Source: Pholiota molesta
Taxonomy: Eukaryota; Basidiomycota; Agaricomycetes; Agaricales; Strophariaceae
Reading direction: 5' to 3'
Assembly (NCBI GenBank): GCA_014925825.1
Contig: JACGCK010000033.1
Coordinates: 124,001 to 188,000, forward strand
DNA: 64,000 bases
The notes under the pieces: generated by a model
The model's input: only the letters and a program-made list of their open reading frames with translations
The model's database searches: none
What the model was told of the DNA's origin: nothing
Shown here: in pieces, positions 22,970 through 33,396 of the stretch
Layout of the letters: every line of letters begins with the position of its first letter
How positions within the stretch are numbered: position 1 is the stretch's first letter
Position numbers and translations under genes: made by a program

Positions 22970-23369
22970 GGTTATAGCTAAGGATATTTCAACTGCCTGT
23001 GATGATATGTTCAAGTGAATATATGATTTTTGCGAAATTGATGTCTTGATAGGGAATGCAGGTTGACGCCGCTACTGAGGGAAGTGGATGGTTTGAGAAC
23101 TGCCCCAGCTGATGTAATTCAAAAGCGCAAGCACAAAACTAATATAAATCACGTGGAAATAATACGGCAAGGACCGAGCGCCAGCGCTCACACTGAGTGC
23201 TGAGCGCTTAAGACAGCATGAGCGGTCAGGCCTCAGGAATAAAGGAAGCCGTATCGCGGGCAATATTTAAGGTTAATTCCATTAAAAACTTTGGGATCTT
23301 TGCTGGCATATTTCAAAGTAAACCATAAATATTCTAAATAAAAAGCCTACGACTATCTTCTACAATTTA
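22970..23369. other. intergenic with GCGCTCA motif
   Basis: Upstream region of SWC5 and 3' flank of a small secreted gene. Contains a CAGCGCTCACACTGAGTGCTGAGCGCTTA stretch near 23182-23210, one member of a dispersed motif set in this window. Confidence 0.4.
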
Positions 23370-23836
23370 TTATGTTGATGATAAACGACTTGCATCTAGT
23401 ACACGATTCTTGTCCTCCAAGTCAGTGTACCGCGATACTACGAGGACCGGTACGGCTTTATATATAGTGATAAATGTGGGATCTTCCAATGCCCTAAGAT
23501 AATAAACATCCTCTCTATTAAAGGTTTCGGTTAATATATGCCCGAGGTAAAGCGAATATAAACGCACTTTTTCAACCTAACCTCTGGCTCGATATAACTC
23601 CATACCCATCTACCAAATCTCTCTGCCCGACGCTTTTCTCTCAGTAGTGTCTGCTTTACTCGAGCCTCTATAGGAACATGTGGATCTCGAATAGAGAAAC
23701 GCGTAGAATAAAACGAGTTGGGAATTATATCATAGCTGGGTGCGTCATTGGTAGCTTGAAGTTCGTCGTGAATCGGCGCACCCAGACCCAAAGTAGCTTG
23801 GAGAAGATAGATGAAAATCCAAATAGGAGACCGCAT
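23370..23836 (-). CDS. small secreted protein, unknown
   Basis: Two exons (minus): 23836-23568 and 23514-23370, joined by a 53-bp GT-AG intron; 414 bp, 137 residues. The N-terminus MRSPIWIFIYLLQATLGLGA is a good signal peptide. The mature part has no obvious cysteine pattern and carries a basic stretch (RVKQTLLREKRRAERFGRWV). Without the intron the first frame ends a few codons later, so splicing is supported by frame continuity only. No family recognised; it could be an effector-like or cell-surface protein, but that is a guess from size and signal peptide. Confidence 0.5.
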
Positions 23837-24447
23837 ATTGAAGAAACGCCGGAGAGTTGTAGATTATAAGGGTGTAAGTAACGTTATGGGAAACTAATGA
23901 GACAGGTAAGGATAATACGCTGCCAATAAAATGCGACAATGCTCACTTTGTAGCGACCAGCACTGCTAAAACGAAGGCACAATGAGCGCCGTGAGGTGAG
24001 ATTGGGAAACAGAAATCTACAGCCTGGGCTATACGGTTATACTTATCGAATTTGAGGCTTCAAGACGGCCTCGATCGTGATGGTAGTGACATCACAGCCA
24101 TTCACTGTCTCGATCTGCTGAGCCCGGTCGCCTTGTTAATACTTTAAGTTGTTATGGCTAGAGTATGATTAAAGGTTAGTTCGTCATCGAGATATTGGAA
24201 TTCGGGGAACGACATCTTGTATTGATCTTGTACATCTTGTCCGCCTGCCCCGGGCCCGGGGTCATTCCGGGCGAGCCATGGTCTGCCATGGTTCAAGTTG
24301 CCACGGACTTGTGTGCACCAAGCTTTGATCCGGTACCGGTACCCGTGACTAGTTGACTATGTGGATTTGTTTGAAATAAACGCTTTCACACAGAACGTCT
24401 ACATATACTTATCAACAGGCGTTTTCAAAGAAAGCAACCACAACAAT
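23837..24447. other. intergenic
   Basis: About 600 bp with no coding signal. It should include promoters of the two divergent flanking genes. A GC-rich patch with CCCCGGGCCCGGGG sits near 24248. Confidence 0.4.
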
Positions 24448-26108
24448 ATGTTCGATGCCAGCCCATATACCAGCGGTGATTCTCAATTCACAGAGGAGCA
24501 AATCAGAAGTGTTCGTTCTTCACAATTCGACCACCTTTCACACTTACATATTATCCTATCCAGATGTTGCCAGCAAGTTATGAAGCATGGAGAGACTCGT
24601 ACAACAAAACATATGGGATAGAACTCTCCAGAAAACAAGAAGAATATGGCTTACAACCTCGGGAATGCTGGTGGTTTCCTTGGGCAATACTCCGGTCATT
24701 CTTTCAGTCGAAAGGATATACACTACACCAGTATAAATCGCAAGAGGATCCAGGCTCTCTCCCATACGCTATAGGTCCTCCTGCTGCCGATTCATTCGGG
24801 TTATATGGTGACCGCTCCCAAGTGCGATCGCAGATGATGACGGTTTGTTTTTTTCCTTCAGCCAAAGACAGGTCTCTCATTCGTGTCATTAGAACTCATT
24901 ATTATTTGGCGCGCGTGATAGGTAAAGTCAATGGTTATAATATAGTTGTTTCTTACACAAATCACATCTTCAGACAGAACAGAGATGTGGTCATCAGACT
25001 CGTAGACCAATATTCTTCTGACCATCCGGAAGGCTCCATTGAGCTGCAAATCTTGCGTTTATTGAATTCCCCTTCACTGAGATCTGATCCTAGGAATGCA
25101 ACAGTCCCAGTACTCGAATTCCTCGAATTTGATGATTGGAGATTTGTCGTCATGCCTTTCTACAAAGAGAGCGACAGATATCCCCTATTGAGTGCGCAGG
25201 AATGTCTCGATTTTGCCTGCCAGGTAGCAGAGGTAAGCTTCAGTAAATGAATATCTGTAAAAGGTTGTTTACAAAAGTTGTAGGCCTTAACTTTTTTGCA
25301 TGAACATAGAATTGCGCACTTGGTACATTTTCCCTTTCTCTTTTATATTGAACTTATTTTGATGTTTCACAATCCAGGATGTTTCGCACGAAAATATACT
25401 AATGAACTTCCATGGTGCTTTTCCGCACTATGATATCATGTATCCAGAACCAGACAAGCTCCCTGAATTTCGATCCACATTTCCAGTCAGATACAGCTTT
25501 ATCGACTTCGGAAATTCGGCGTACTTTCTTCCAGGGCTTCGTCGATCCCAATGTCGTATCGCTCCCTCCAAGAGTGGCCGCCCGCATCGCGCACCCGAGG
25601 TCAATGGGCGTTTCAAGCACGACCCATTTGCCGCGGACGTCTTTCAGACTGCAATCTTCTTCTACAGTTACTTTGGGGTGCGCGCAAGCATATGCATACA
25701 GCATGTCTCTGAGATATATCTGATTATTTTATTTTACTTCCAGCGCACCATTTGTCCTGAAGTTCCTGGCCTCCTTGAGATTTTACAGGACATGTCAAGC
25801 ATCTATCCTCCCGACCGGATCCCAATGGCAGTTGCAGCTAGACGCTTCCGAGGCTTGTATAATACGCTGCCTCCCCATGGAGTCCTTCCACGCCACATGA
25901 TTGACCCCGGGCGTTACTGCTGGATTCCAAGGCCGAAATTTCGAGGATATTGGGAGCTTATTAAGTTGTTCATCTCGGAGAAATGGAAAACCTTACTGGT
26001 GAGCATGAACCCTCAGGCCTCAGGCCTCATATACCATCGTCTCTAATTTTGCACTAATAATCGCATTTTCTCTTTAAGTTTTTCTTCGGCAACTCCGAAT
26101 TACTCTAA
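24448..26108 (+). CDS. protein kinase-like protein (Agaricomycete type)
   Basis: Eight exons: 24448-24510, 24564-24842, 24893-24921, 24974-25232, 25284-25322, 25378-25677, 25744-25998, 26079-26108; 1254 bp, 417 residues. Kinase landmarks are DVVIRLVDQ (strand 3), the catalytic loop HLDVSHENILMN split by an intron, and SFIDFGNSAYF in place of DFG. An N-terminal extension of about 90 residues contains CWWFPWAILRSFFQSKGYTL. The strand-3 lysine of VAIK appears as arginine (VVIRL) and HRD as HLD, while catalytic Asp, Asn and DFG remain. It resembles fungal kinase-like proteins expanded in mushrooms. Activity is uncertain. Two short introns at 24843 and 24922 are supported because together they keep the frame and join family-like sequence (ARDRQNRDVVIRL). 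Confidence 0.75.
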
Positions 26109-26339
26109 TATAGATCATGTCGAACTCAACCTTGAAGGTGAGATTCCAATAACAAACGCCAACTCTACGACACGAGGTCTTGCTTTAAGGATATGTTTCT
26201 AAGAAATGTCTAAAAAAAGGATTCCTAAGCAAAAATGATACACATGGAACTTGTTAACATCTATGCAGGATGGTAATATAAGAGTGACTTTGAAGCCTGA
26301 AATGCAGCTTCCGTATCTGGCGGGAACACTACGTCCTCC

Positions 26340-26850
26340 CAGACACTACATATGCATTTGTATATCCTACTCGTAAGTTACGCAGCGCGTGAAGCTGCCA
26401 ATTGCACGGTAACCACCCCGAATTCTCCCAATCGATGATCCCACTGAGCCTTCCGTCGCGGATAGGTCGCCGGGTCGGTGGACCCACACGATGCGGTCGG
26501 CATGCGGCATTGCGTCGGTATGCGTGGCTACAAGCTCTTCCTCAGTCCATGGATTGTCTGAGTCGAGGCTGAGATGCGATGACATAGAGAAGTAACAGTT
26601 GAGAATGGAGGGGCACGGCCCCCAGTAGGTGTCGAAGAAAATTACCGGGTCCGGGAGGCCGTCCCCACTCGCACTGAGCATAACTTCGTCGGCGGGGCTC
26701 TGCTTCAGCGTAGTTCAGCGTCCATAGAAGGTGGGATCGAAGGAATCGTGGGTAACTCCTTCGCACACCTGCTCGTTTCTCAAGGCGCTTGTGATGAACG
26801 ATCGATGATCTAGCCCCGAACCCCACAGCTCTCCATGACCGTTAATACTC
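26340..26850 (-). pseudogene. aminoglycoside-phosphotransferase-like relic
   Basis: Minus strand contains IVWVH, GDLS, then in another frame RDGRLSG followed by IIDWENSGWLPCNWQL. This is the catalytic His-x-Asp and the IDWE metal-binding motif of the APH/choline-kinase-like fold seen in many fungal proteins. The pieces lie in different frames and no complete upstream lobe is visible, so it is read as a decayed copy or an error-damaged short gene. Boundaries are approximate. Confidence 0.55.
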
Positions 26851-27031
26851 ACAAGGAAACCCTACAGCAAACACTTAATTTTCGACACTTGTCAAAATAA
26901 GTAAGATCATAAAGAATGCAATTTGATAAAATATTAATATTATTACAATTATAAGGAAGTGATTTGCCTGACTTGCGTCCCGCACAGTCAATGGGCGTCT
27001 ATAAGTATCAGAATCTAATATCTAGCTGTCT

Positions 27032-28863
27032 TCACGAACAGACTTGCTCAATCTCCATCGCATCGCTGATAGCAGACAATAGAATATCTTTCGAGTCACC
27101 ACCACATGCCATACGGCAAAGCCTGCCAACCCATTATCGCTGATAAATTACCTTTGGCGGCTACATAATTCGTTAGCATATTGATACTCACAAGAATTAG
27201 AATGAATCATACCGAAACTTGTGGCATCGTCGAACGAAATCATAACTTCGCTTGTCGAGTTATAAACAAAAGGCTACAAAACAATGGGTCACAAGAGAAC
27301 ACAACTTTTCAAGGGGCGCTGCTTACTGTTTGACTGCAATTATCGAAGCGATAATCAATTCCACTCGCTGCCGCACCAGTGGAGTCCAAGAATCCAGCCG
27401 CGATCATGCCATCAAAGTTGAATGTTCCGCTAACACCAACTGGATTACCACATTGATCAACGCCTGCGAACGAAGGCATCAGTACACCCCAGAAAATCAA
27501 GAAATTTATGACAGCTATCAGGGCTTACTTGGACTCGCTCCGGGACATCACTATCACCAAGAGGTTGCAGAGATTCCACAAAAGGAGGGTAAAGAGCCAG
27601 TTGACCCGAACTATCAGTAGCAACGCTGGTGTCGACGTGGAAGCTGTGGCCATAAGCAGGAATTCCAAGGGCAATCTACAAAAGCAATAAAACTCCCTTC
27701 AGCAACACTTTCTCATTGATAATCGACATCCCATTCACCTGAGAAGCAGGGAACTTGGCATTCGTCCATGCCTTGAGCGCCGATGTTGCAGACCCAGCCT
27801 GGACAGGTGCGCACGAGTCATCCAAGGGTGCATTGGGACCAACATCAGGCGACCATGATCCCCAAACATCATAGTTCATGATTGCTACGATAATTTCCCA
27901 AGTCAAACAGAATCAGCGCCCACGCCAGAAAAAAACACCAGGAGCGTACCAATATGATTCAGCACGGCTGCAAAAGCTGAAACGTCTGCCATGGGTGTCC
28001 CGCCAGGGCCGGCAAAGGGCGTCAGCCCCACAGCAGCGGTCAAGGTGAGCTGAGCGCCCGTAGGATCTTTCCTAAGCTCTTGCAGGAAAGAAAGGAAATT
28101 CGCAGAATCGTTATCTGAAATCGTATTACAGCCAATGCCTTGGTGGTTTGGGTATTCCCAACTAAATAACGGGAACAGCCAGGGTTAGGGTTAGGCTACG
28201 ATTCAAGAGCAATATACGACTTACTCGAAGTCAATACCATCAAGACTGTATTGGTTCACCAAGTCAATTACAGCTTTGACGAATGCGGTTCGATTATCTG
28301 CAGTTGCAACTGCGGTCGAATAGTAGATTGAACCCGTCCAGCCACCGATGGATAAAAGAGCATCTACGCCCTACAGAAACAAGGAAAACATTTAACATTG
28401 ATTTTACATTGGAAACGAAATGTGAAAGTTTACATTATCATGGGCGGCAGAAACAAAAATAGGCAATAAAGCTGCGCTCTGAGCATCAAGAGCAATAGTC
28501 GAAGGATCTGGAGTTGTAGTCCTGCAAAGACCATAGTAAAGAAAGTGTCGATATAACGGTAGATCAAGTTAGCACTTACGCAAAAGCAAAGGTCACCGAG
28601 CTATATTTCGTCCACGAAATCTGGCCAGGTGGGAGCTCAGTTCCAAGCCAGCCAGCATACCAGCCGGACGCGACAACATCTCCAGCGGTACCATTCGCCA
28701 TGGAAGGGATGACAGAAGGAGTTCCTGTCTGAACTGCCAAAGCCGCACTGGACGCCTTTGGAGGGATGAGCCCACAACTTTGGGGCCGAGCAGACACCAA
28801 GGGGGAAAGGGCTGCCAGCAGCGATACAGTCGATAATAAGAAAGACCCCGTGTGTTGCATCAT
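27032..28863 (-). CDS. secreted GH18 chitinase
   Basis: Glycoside hydrolase family 18, cleaving chitin outside the cell. Exons (minus): 28863-28580, 28521-28434, 28370-28225, 28161-27950, 27884-27739, 27675-27529, 27463-27327, 27273-27213, 27160-27032. Starts with a signal peptide (MMQHTGSFLLSTVSLLAAL). SIGGWTG and the catalytic DGIDFDWEYP are present, the latter split by an intron inside the second catalytic Asp codon. The substrate-binding MNYDVWG and the C-terminal GLAGFAVWHV also fit. The last exon needs two one-base restorations (near 27150 and 27105) to read GFAVWHVGGDSKDILLSA and end at 27032. The frame between exons 6 and 7 also does not match without a further change. No separate chitin-binding module is visible. 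Confidence 0.85.
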
Positions 28864-30446
28864 CTTGCCGAGGGACAAGAAATAACGGGTGGTGAATAAT
28901 GAGAATTGAGAACGGGGTCAGTTGGGGAATCTAAAAGTGGAGGAACAATCCTGTTGATATACTGTCAAGGAACGCGTTTGACGTATGACTACACGCAACC
29001 TTGCGTCTGAGTTGGCCGTCCTTGGTCCGGTTCGCTTATACCATTGGCTAGAGGCCCAAAAGTTTTCGGTTACCGCATTAAGGAAACTAGAGGATGTGGA
29101 AAACACGAGGAGGGGGGCGGACCTCATCGTTTGCCAACTTTCAAGCTCGCGTTGCCAAAAATCGGCATCATGTCCGATATCTGTTTCCGCAGAGCGCGAG
29201 ATTAGATGAGCCATGATGACTTACCCCGGCGCCTTGAGGTATGCGTTCACGTTTGTTTCTGGAATTTAAGCCTCGAGGCAGACCCACAAAGAGTCATCTT
29301 AAAACCACGCAGTTAACGCATGGATAATGCCTGGAAATGGTATCGTGTGAAAAACATACCTCATCAGGAATTCAGAAACATGGACGAGTGAAGGGTGAAC
29401 AAGTCATAGATTCGAGTACTAGAGAACAAATTAGCGGAAAATTATGGCGCAGGACTTTGTCCATAGTGAGGAATAAAGATGATGCTCACTATATTTTACT
29501 GAGGTACGAATAAATGCAATGAAAAAAAAAAAATCACATTCCACCAATGAAGGGAATTGAAGGTTCGAGGGCTGAAGAAGCATCCAGTATGCGATAGTCC
29601 TATTCTGCGGGTAAGTTAGATGACTTTGCGGACGCGGTAGTCAGAACAAGTGTGCCAAACTCGAGGCCTTCATGGCAAGAATGCGTACTGATTGCGTTTC
29701 TACTTGGATCGTTACTGCGCTGGCTGGTCTTATCAACGTGGCGACAGTTGAGGAATTTGGAGTATGCGGTAAGAGAATGGAAGTGGTCTCGAACATTGTT
29801 TTCGAACGACGAATTGGCAGGGCAAGAAGCAAGGAAAGATGGAATGACCACCAGTTTAAAGGTCACAGACGCTGATTTCTTTACAGTGGAAGATGATGTA
29901 AGGAGGTCATGAGCACATTATTAGTCGTGATTCGTGAAGACTGGACGCACCTGGCATGACATGATTTCGTGATGGAGATCGCGATTGGATCCATCAGGAT
30001 AACTTAAGGAGGTACGCTTGCATCTTGCTGCTATTGGCGTTACGATCAATGCGAAAGCGTTGTCAATTCGAGGCCAACTTTCTTCGAACCCCTAATTTGA
30101 TGATCATGTCAGAGGTACGAAAACGTATCAAGTGACCTCATTCGGCGATTTCGAGCATCGAAAAACAGACTTCTAGCAAAGTGACCGCTGTTTGATGTTC
30201 AAAGGGGTCAACACCACGGGTATTCAACATGAACGACACCTTTGCGTAGTCCTTCATAGTCATAAACATCGATTAGAATGGCGTGCTGGAAATACATGGA
30301 TGCGAACATGCAGAGATAGTATACGAGAGAGAAACATGATACTGCAGGAATGGGATGTCAGTTCCGGGATTCGGGCTCCAGTCGTAACACCCATACAACA
30401 CATGGACTCACACTTAGAATATTAAACGATAGCTGATAGCTCGACT
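28864..30446. other. gene-poor stretch
   Basis: About 1.6 kb. Frames at 28918-29214 and 29600-29912 are short, overlap on both strands and show no family motif or splice support. A poly-A run of 12 lies near 29521. Confidence 0.4.
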
Positions 30447-31056
30447 TCACTGTCTCATAACCCTTCCACCCTCCCCTCTAATAAGGCCAATCCTCGCAGC
30501 GAGCTGCCTTGCTTGGTTGACCTGCATTCTCCTGGAACGAAAGAATAGCACGCCGAGTGCTATTAATGCAAATACCACGTTGCACGCGACAAACTCATAG
30601 AAGTCACCGCGTTCCTTCGCGACAATGCGCCCACAAGATTCCCAGGCAAGTACTTCACCAGCAGGATGGAGTGTGGTTAGGTGACTGGGCGGCGTAGCGT
30701 TGCTTTCCGTTGATTGGCCGGGCGCGGGCGCAGGCACAAAGGTTGTGTTGGTACAATGCATAAGACGACGATTTCCAAATGGTTGACAAAACGGTTCATT
30801 CATCTATATGTCGCATATTTGTGAAATGAAAGAAGATGAAAGATTGAGTTGACTTCAAATCTCATAAGAATAGTAGGCTCACAGCGTCGGGTGGACACGG
30901 CTCACATGCTCCGAATGGACTGCAAAGAAGATGGGTTCCAGTTCCATTGTTCGTCGATGGTGGTGGTGGTGCTTGTCTAGCGATTACTTCCTCGTGCTGC
31001 ATACTCTGTGCAGCCGCGAGCGCCGGTTGAAGTAGACAAATCCAGACGAGCATCAT
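30447..31056 (-). CDS. JTB-like type I membrane protein
   Basis: Two exons (minus): 31056-30883 and 30803-30447; 176 residues. Begins with a signal peptide (MMLVWICLLQPALAAAQS). The luminal part has the cysteine layout CEPC, CQPFGNRRLMHC, WESC and then ERGDFYEF. One transmembrane helix follows (ACNVVFALIALGVLFF) and a short basic cytosolic tail. This order (CxxC, C-x-P-x-G-x6-C, SC, E, F, single helix, arginine-rich end) is that of JTB proteins (jumping translocation breakpoint), known mainly from animals. Placement in that family rests on pattern only. The 79-bp intron is phase 0. Neighbour SRP19 is divergent, about 275 bp away. Confidence 0.65.
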
Positions 31057-31331
31057 GCTAAGTGAGCGTCAATTTGGGAAACATGGAGTTCTGAGTGTTG
31101 AGACAGCTTACAGACACAGTGTATGAGCCATTGCCCACGATGGCGAGCGCGACGGCATCCGAGCAGCATGAACGTCGTCGCCGTTGAGTTAAGAAAGCCA
31201 AACGCGTCACGCACAGCAGGTCCGGCGGTGCAGGGGCGTGGGAATCCAGATATCGAGGGTCCACAGCATCTGCTCATCATCGTCCTTCCACCACCGCCTG
31301 CATCTCCGAACACACATCGAACAGAACCACC

Positions 31332-32513
31332 ATGTCCCGAAGAGCAGCAATAGTCGAAGAATTCGACGACGACACCGATCTGCCGTTGCCGTCACACCCT
31401 CTCCCCAACACAGGCTCGCGTGGGCCTCTTCTGCAGGAGCTGCACATCTCTGACGACGAATTTGAGCCACCCCGTGCAGGGCCTGCATCGTCACCGAGAA
31501 ATCCATATCAAACAAGTCATCAAGGAGGCTCTGAATCGGGCTCGAGACCTAGCCAGCCCGACGCGAATCGTCAAATAACGGACATCACCCCATATAAATC
31601 GTACGTACAGCCTATGCCGTTTCTTCTCCACTCCTCGGTCGATTTTGTAGCTTTGGTTTTATGTCTAATCTCTCCGCAGATTCATATATATGAGAAGTAC
31701 TGACTCCGATCTTCACCCTTCCATATCATAGGTGGACCTGCATTTACCCGATTTATGTGGACGCGAAGCGCCCTTACGGGACAGGCCAACGGCGAGTGGA
31801 GCGTGCAAAAAGCTTATGGTGGCCTCTCAGCAAGGACATCGCGGACGCAGCGAATCGGCTTGGACTTGGAACACTGCACGAGGTTAACAAGTCACATCCT
31901 CGAGACTGGGAAAACCCAGGTAGAGTGAGAGTGCAGTGGAAGAAGGACGGCAAGCTCATGAATCCTATCATCAAGACAAGTCCGTATTATTTTCATAATT
32001 TTCTATACCCAATTTACAGTTATCCATGATATATTTACTAATTTTCGTTCGCTTTCTTCCTACGCAGAGAAACAGCTGCTTGAAATGATATGCCTCCAAC
32101 TACAGACCATCAAACCCGAGAACATCCCGAAACCTCCCTACAACACCGCCAACACACCCAAGGGCGACGCACCTCCACCATCAGCGAAAGGGACCGCCAC
32201 AACGCCACATATAACTCCCGCTGTATCTTCGAATAAAGGCAAACAACCCGCTGCGACTAAATCGAAATCCCCTGCTGCGCCTCCCCACCATACGTCTGGA
32301 CGCCAAGTACCCGTGCCGCCAGAACCCCACCCCCCACTTGCGAACAGGGTATCGCCTTACTCGCCCGCGATATCGACTGGGGTGCTGATCGAGACCGTCA
32401 AAGCCGGCATGAACGCCACAGAACCAAACGCCATCGGTGCTGCCCCCGGCGCCCCCGGTGCTCCTGGTGGCGCAGCCAAAGGCAAACGGAAGGTGGTGAG
32501 AGTACGAGGATGA
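31332..32513 (+). CDS. SEC65: signal recognition particle 19 kDa subunit
   Basis: SRP19 homologue, binds SRP RNA and helps load SRP54 for co-translational targeting to the ER. Exons 31332-31600, 31732-31979, 32068-32513; 963 bp, 320 residues, frame intact. The acidic N-terminus is followed by the SRP19 core WTCIYPIYVDAKRPYGTGQR (start of the core), RVERAKSLWWPLSKDIADA and RDWENPGRVRVQWKKDGK. A long proline/serine-rich tail ends in a basic GKRKVVRVRG, as in other fungal SEC65 proteins that are longer than animal SRP19. Start is the ATG giving MSRRAAIVEEFDDD. Confidence 0.92.
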
Positions 32514-32654
32514 AGAAGGCCTTGCACTGGTTCGAATCGTCGTTGGCTTTTTCTGTGACCTCGACGCGACTAAGATGGGTGTAAGCATATGCATTTGTGA
32601 CTGTACATGTACACTGCATTCGTGTTGTCCTCTCTGGAAACAAATGTCATTTCT

Positions 32655-32978
32655 GTAATGTTCCCATTTAAAGTGAACTTCGATGAGATCTTTGAGGGCT
32701 TTATGCCTCGCTCGAATTATTTGTACCGAGTCATACAACGCCGGTACCTAACAGCTCACGCCCGTCCCTACGATCTCAATGTATTCTTCGGCCCGCGCAC
32801 GGAGGCCGTCATGGCCAATGGCAGTTTCGAAGAAGTTGAACGGCTCTGTATGGCAAATCAGCGACACCATGTCTCCGATGCCGAGCTAGCGCGGAAATCG
32901 GAGGAGGTTATTTGGGTAGCGACGATGCTGACCTTCGGGACAGGGAGGAAAGGGATGTTCAGTGGAAATCACAAGTGA
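32655..32978 (+). CDS. hypothetical small protein
   Basis: Frame from ATG 32655 encodes about 107 residues (MFPFKVNFDEIFEGF at the start; FEEVERLCMANQRHH, then SDAELARKSEEVIWV). The helical, charged composition looks coding-like but no family is recognised, and no paralogue or splice signal supports it. It might also be a 3' UTR frame of SEC65. Confidence 0.25.
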   Translation, partial: VMFPFKVNFDEIFEGFMPRSNYLYRVIQRRYLTAHARPYDLNVFFGPRTEAVMANGSFEEVERLCMANQRHHVSDAELARKSEEVIWVATMLTFGTGRKGMFSGNHK

Positions 32979-33396
32979 CAAAATCTTCTTTGAGAATGAG
33001 AAGTCTCGTCAATTTTTAGCAGACATATGAATGATGAGGTGCCACGCTATTGCCCCGGTAGATTACAAGTCAATGCTTCTTTGAGCTCTTCTCGGGTCTT
33101 TCTAGATAGATAGAGGTCCGAAAGTATTCTCAGCTGTGTTCCAGGCTTAGCGGAATGCATGGGAGACAAATCGTAGCTAGAGCTAATGGCAGGTTATAAC
33201 TTAAGACCAGCAAGAGATAAAAATGCATTCGAAGGTGTAAAATACAGGTCTGAAATTGATAAGTCCCCATCCGCATCGCGGACTTTGTACCAGGAGAACC
33301 CAGCTTCTCGATAGAGAATAGGATCAGAGAAACTGTAATGTTGCCTTTCCTCCTGAAACAATCAATTATAAGAATAACCAGGCCGTAGTCACTGTA

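Noticed and set aside
28162..28224. GGGTTAGGGTTAGG, a telomere-like repeat, in a chitinase intron
   Set aside because: Only two units. On the coding strand it reads CTAACCCTAACCC near the acceptor, so duplicated branch-site (CTAAC) sequence explains it.
29600..29912. Overlapping frames on both strands
   Set aside because: No family motif, no start context and no splice support; mutual shadows.
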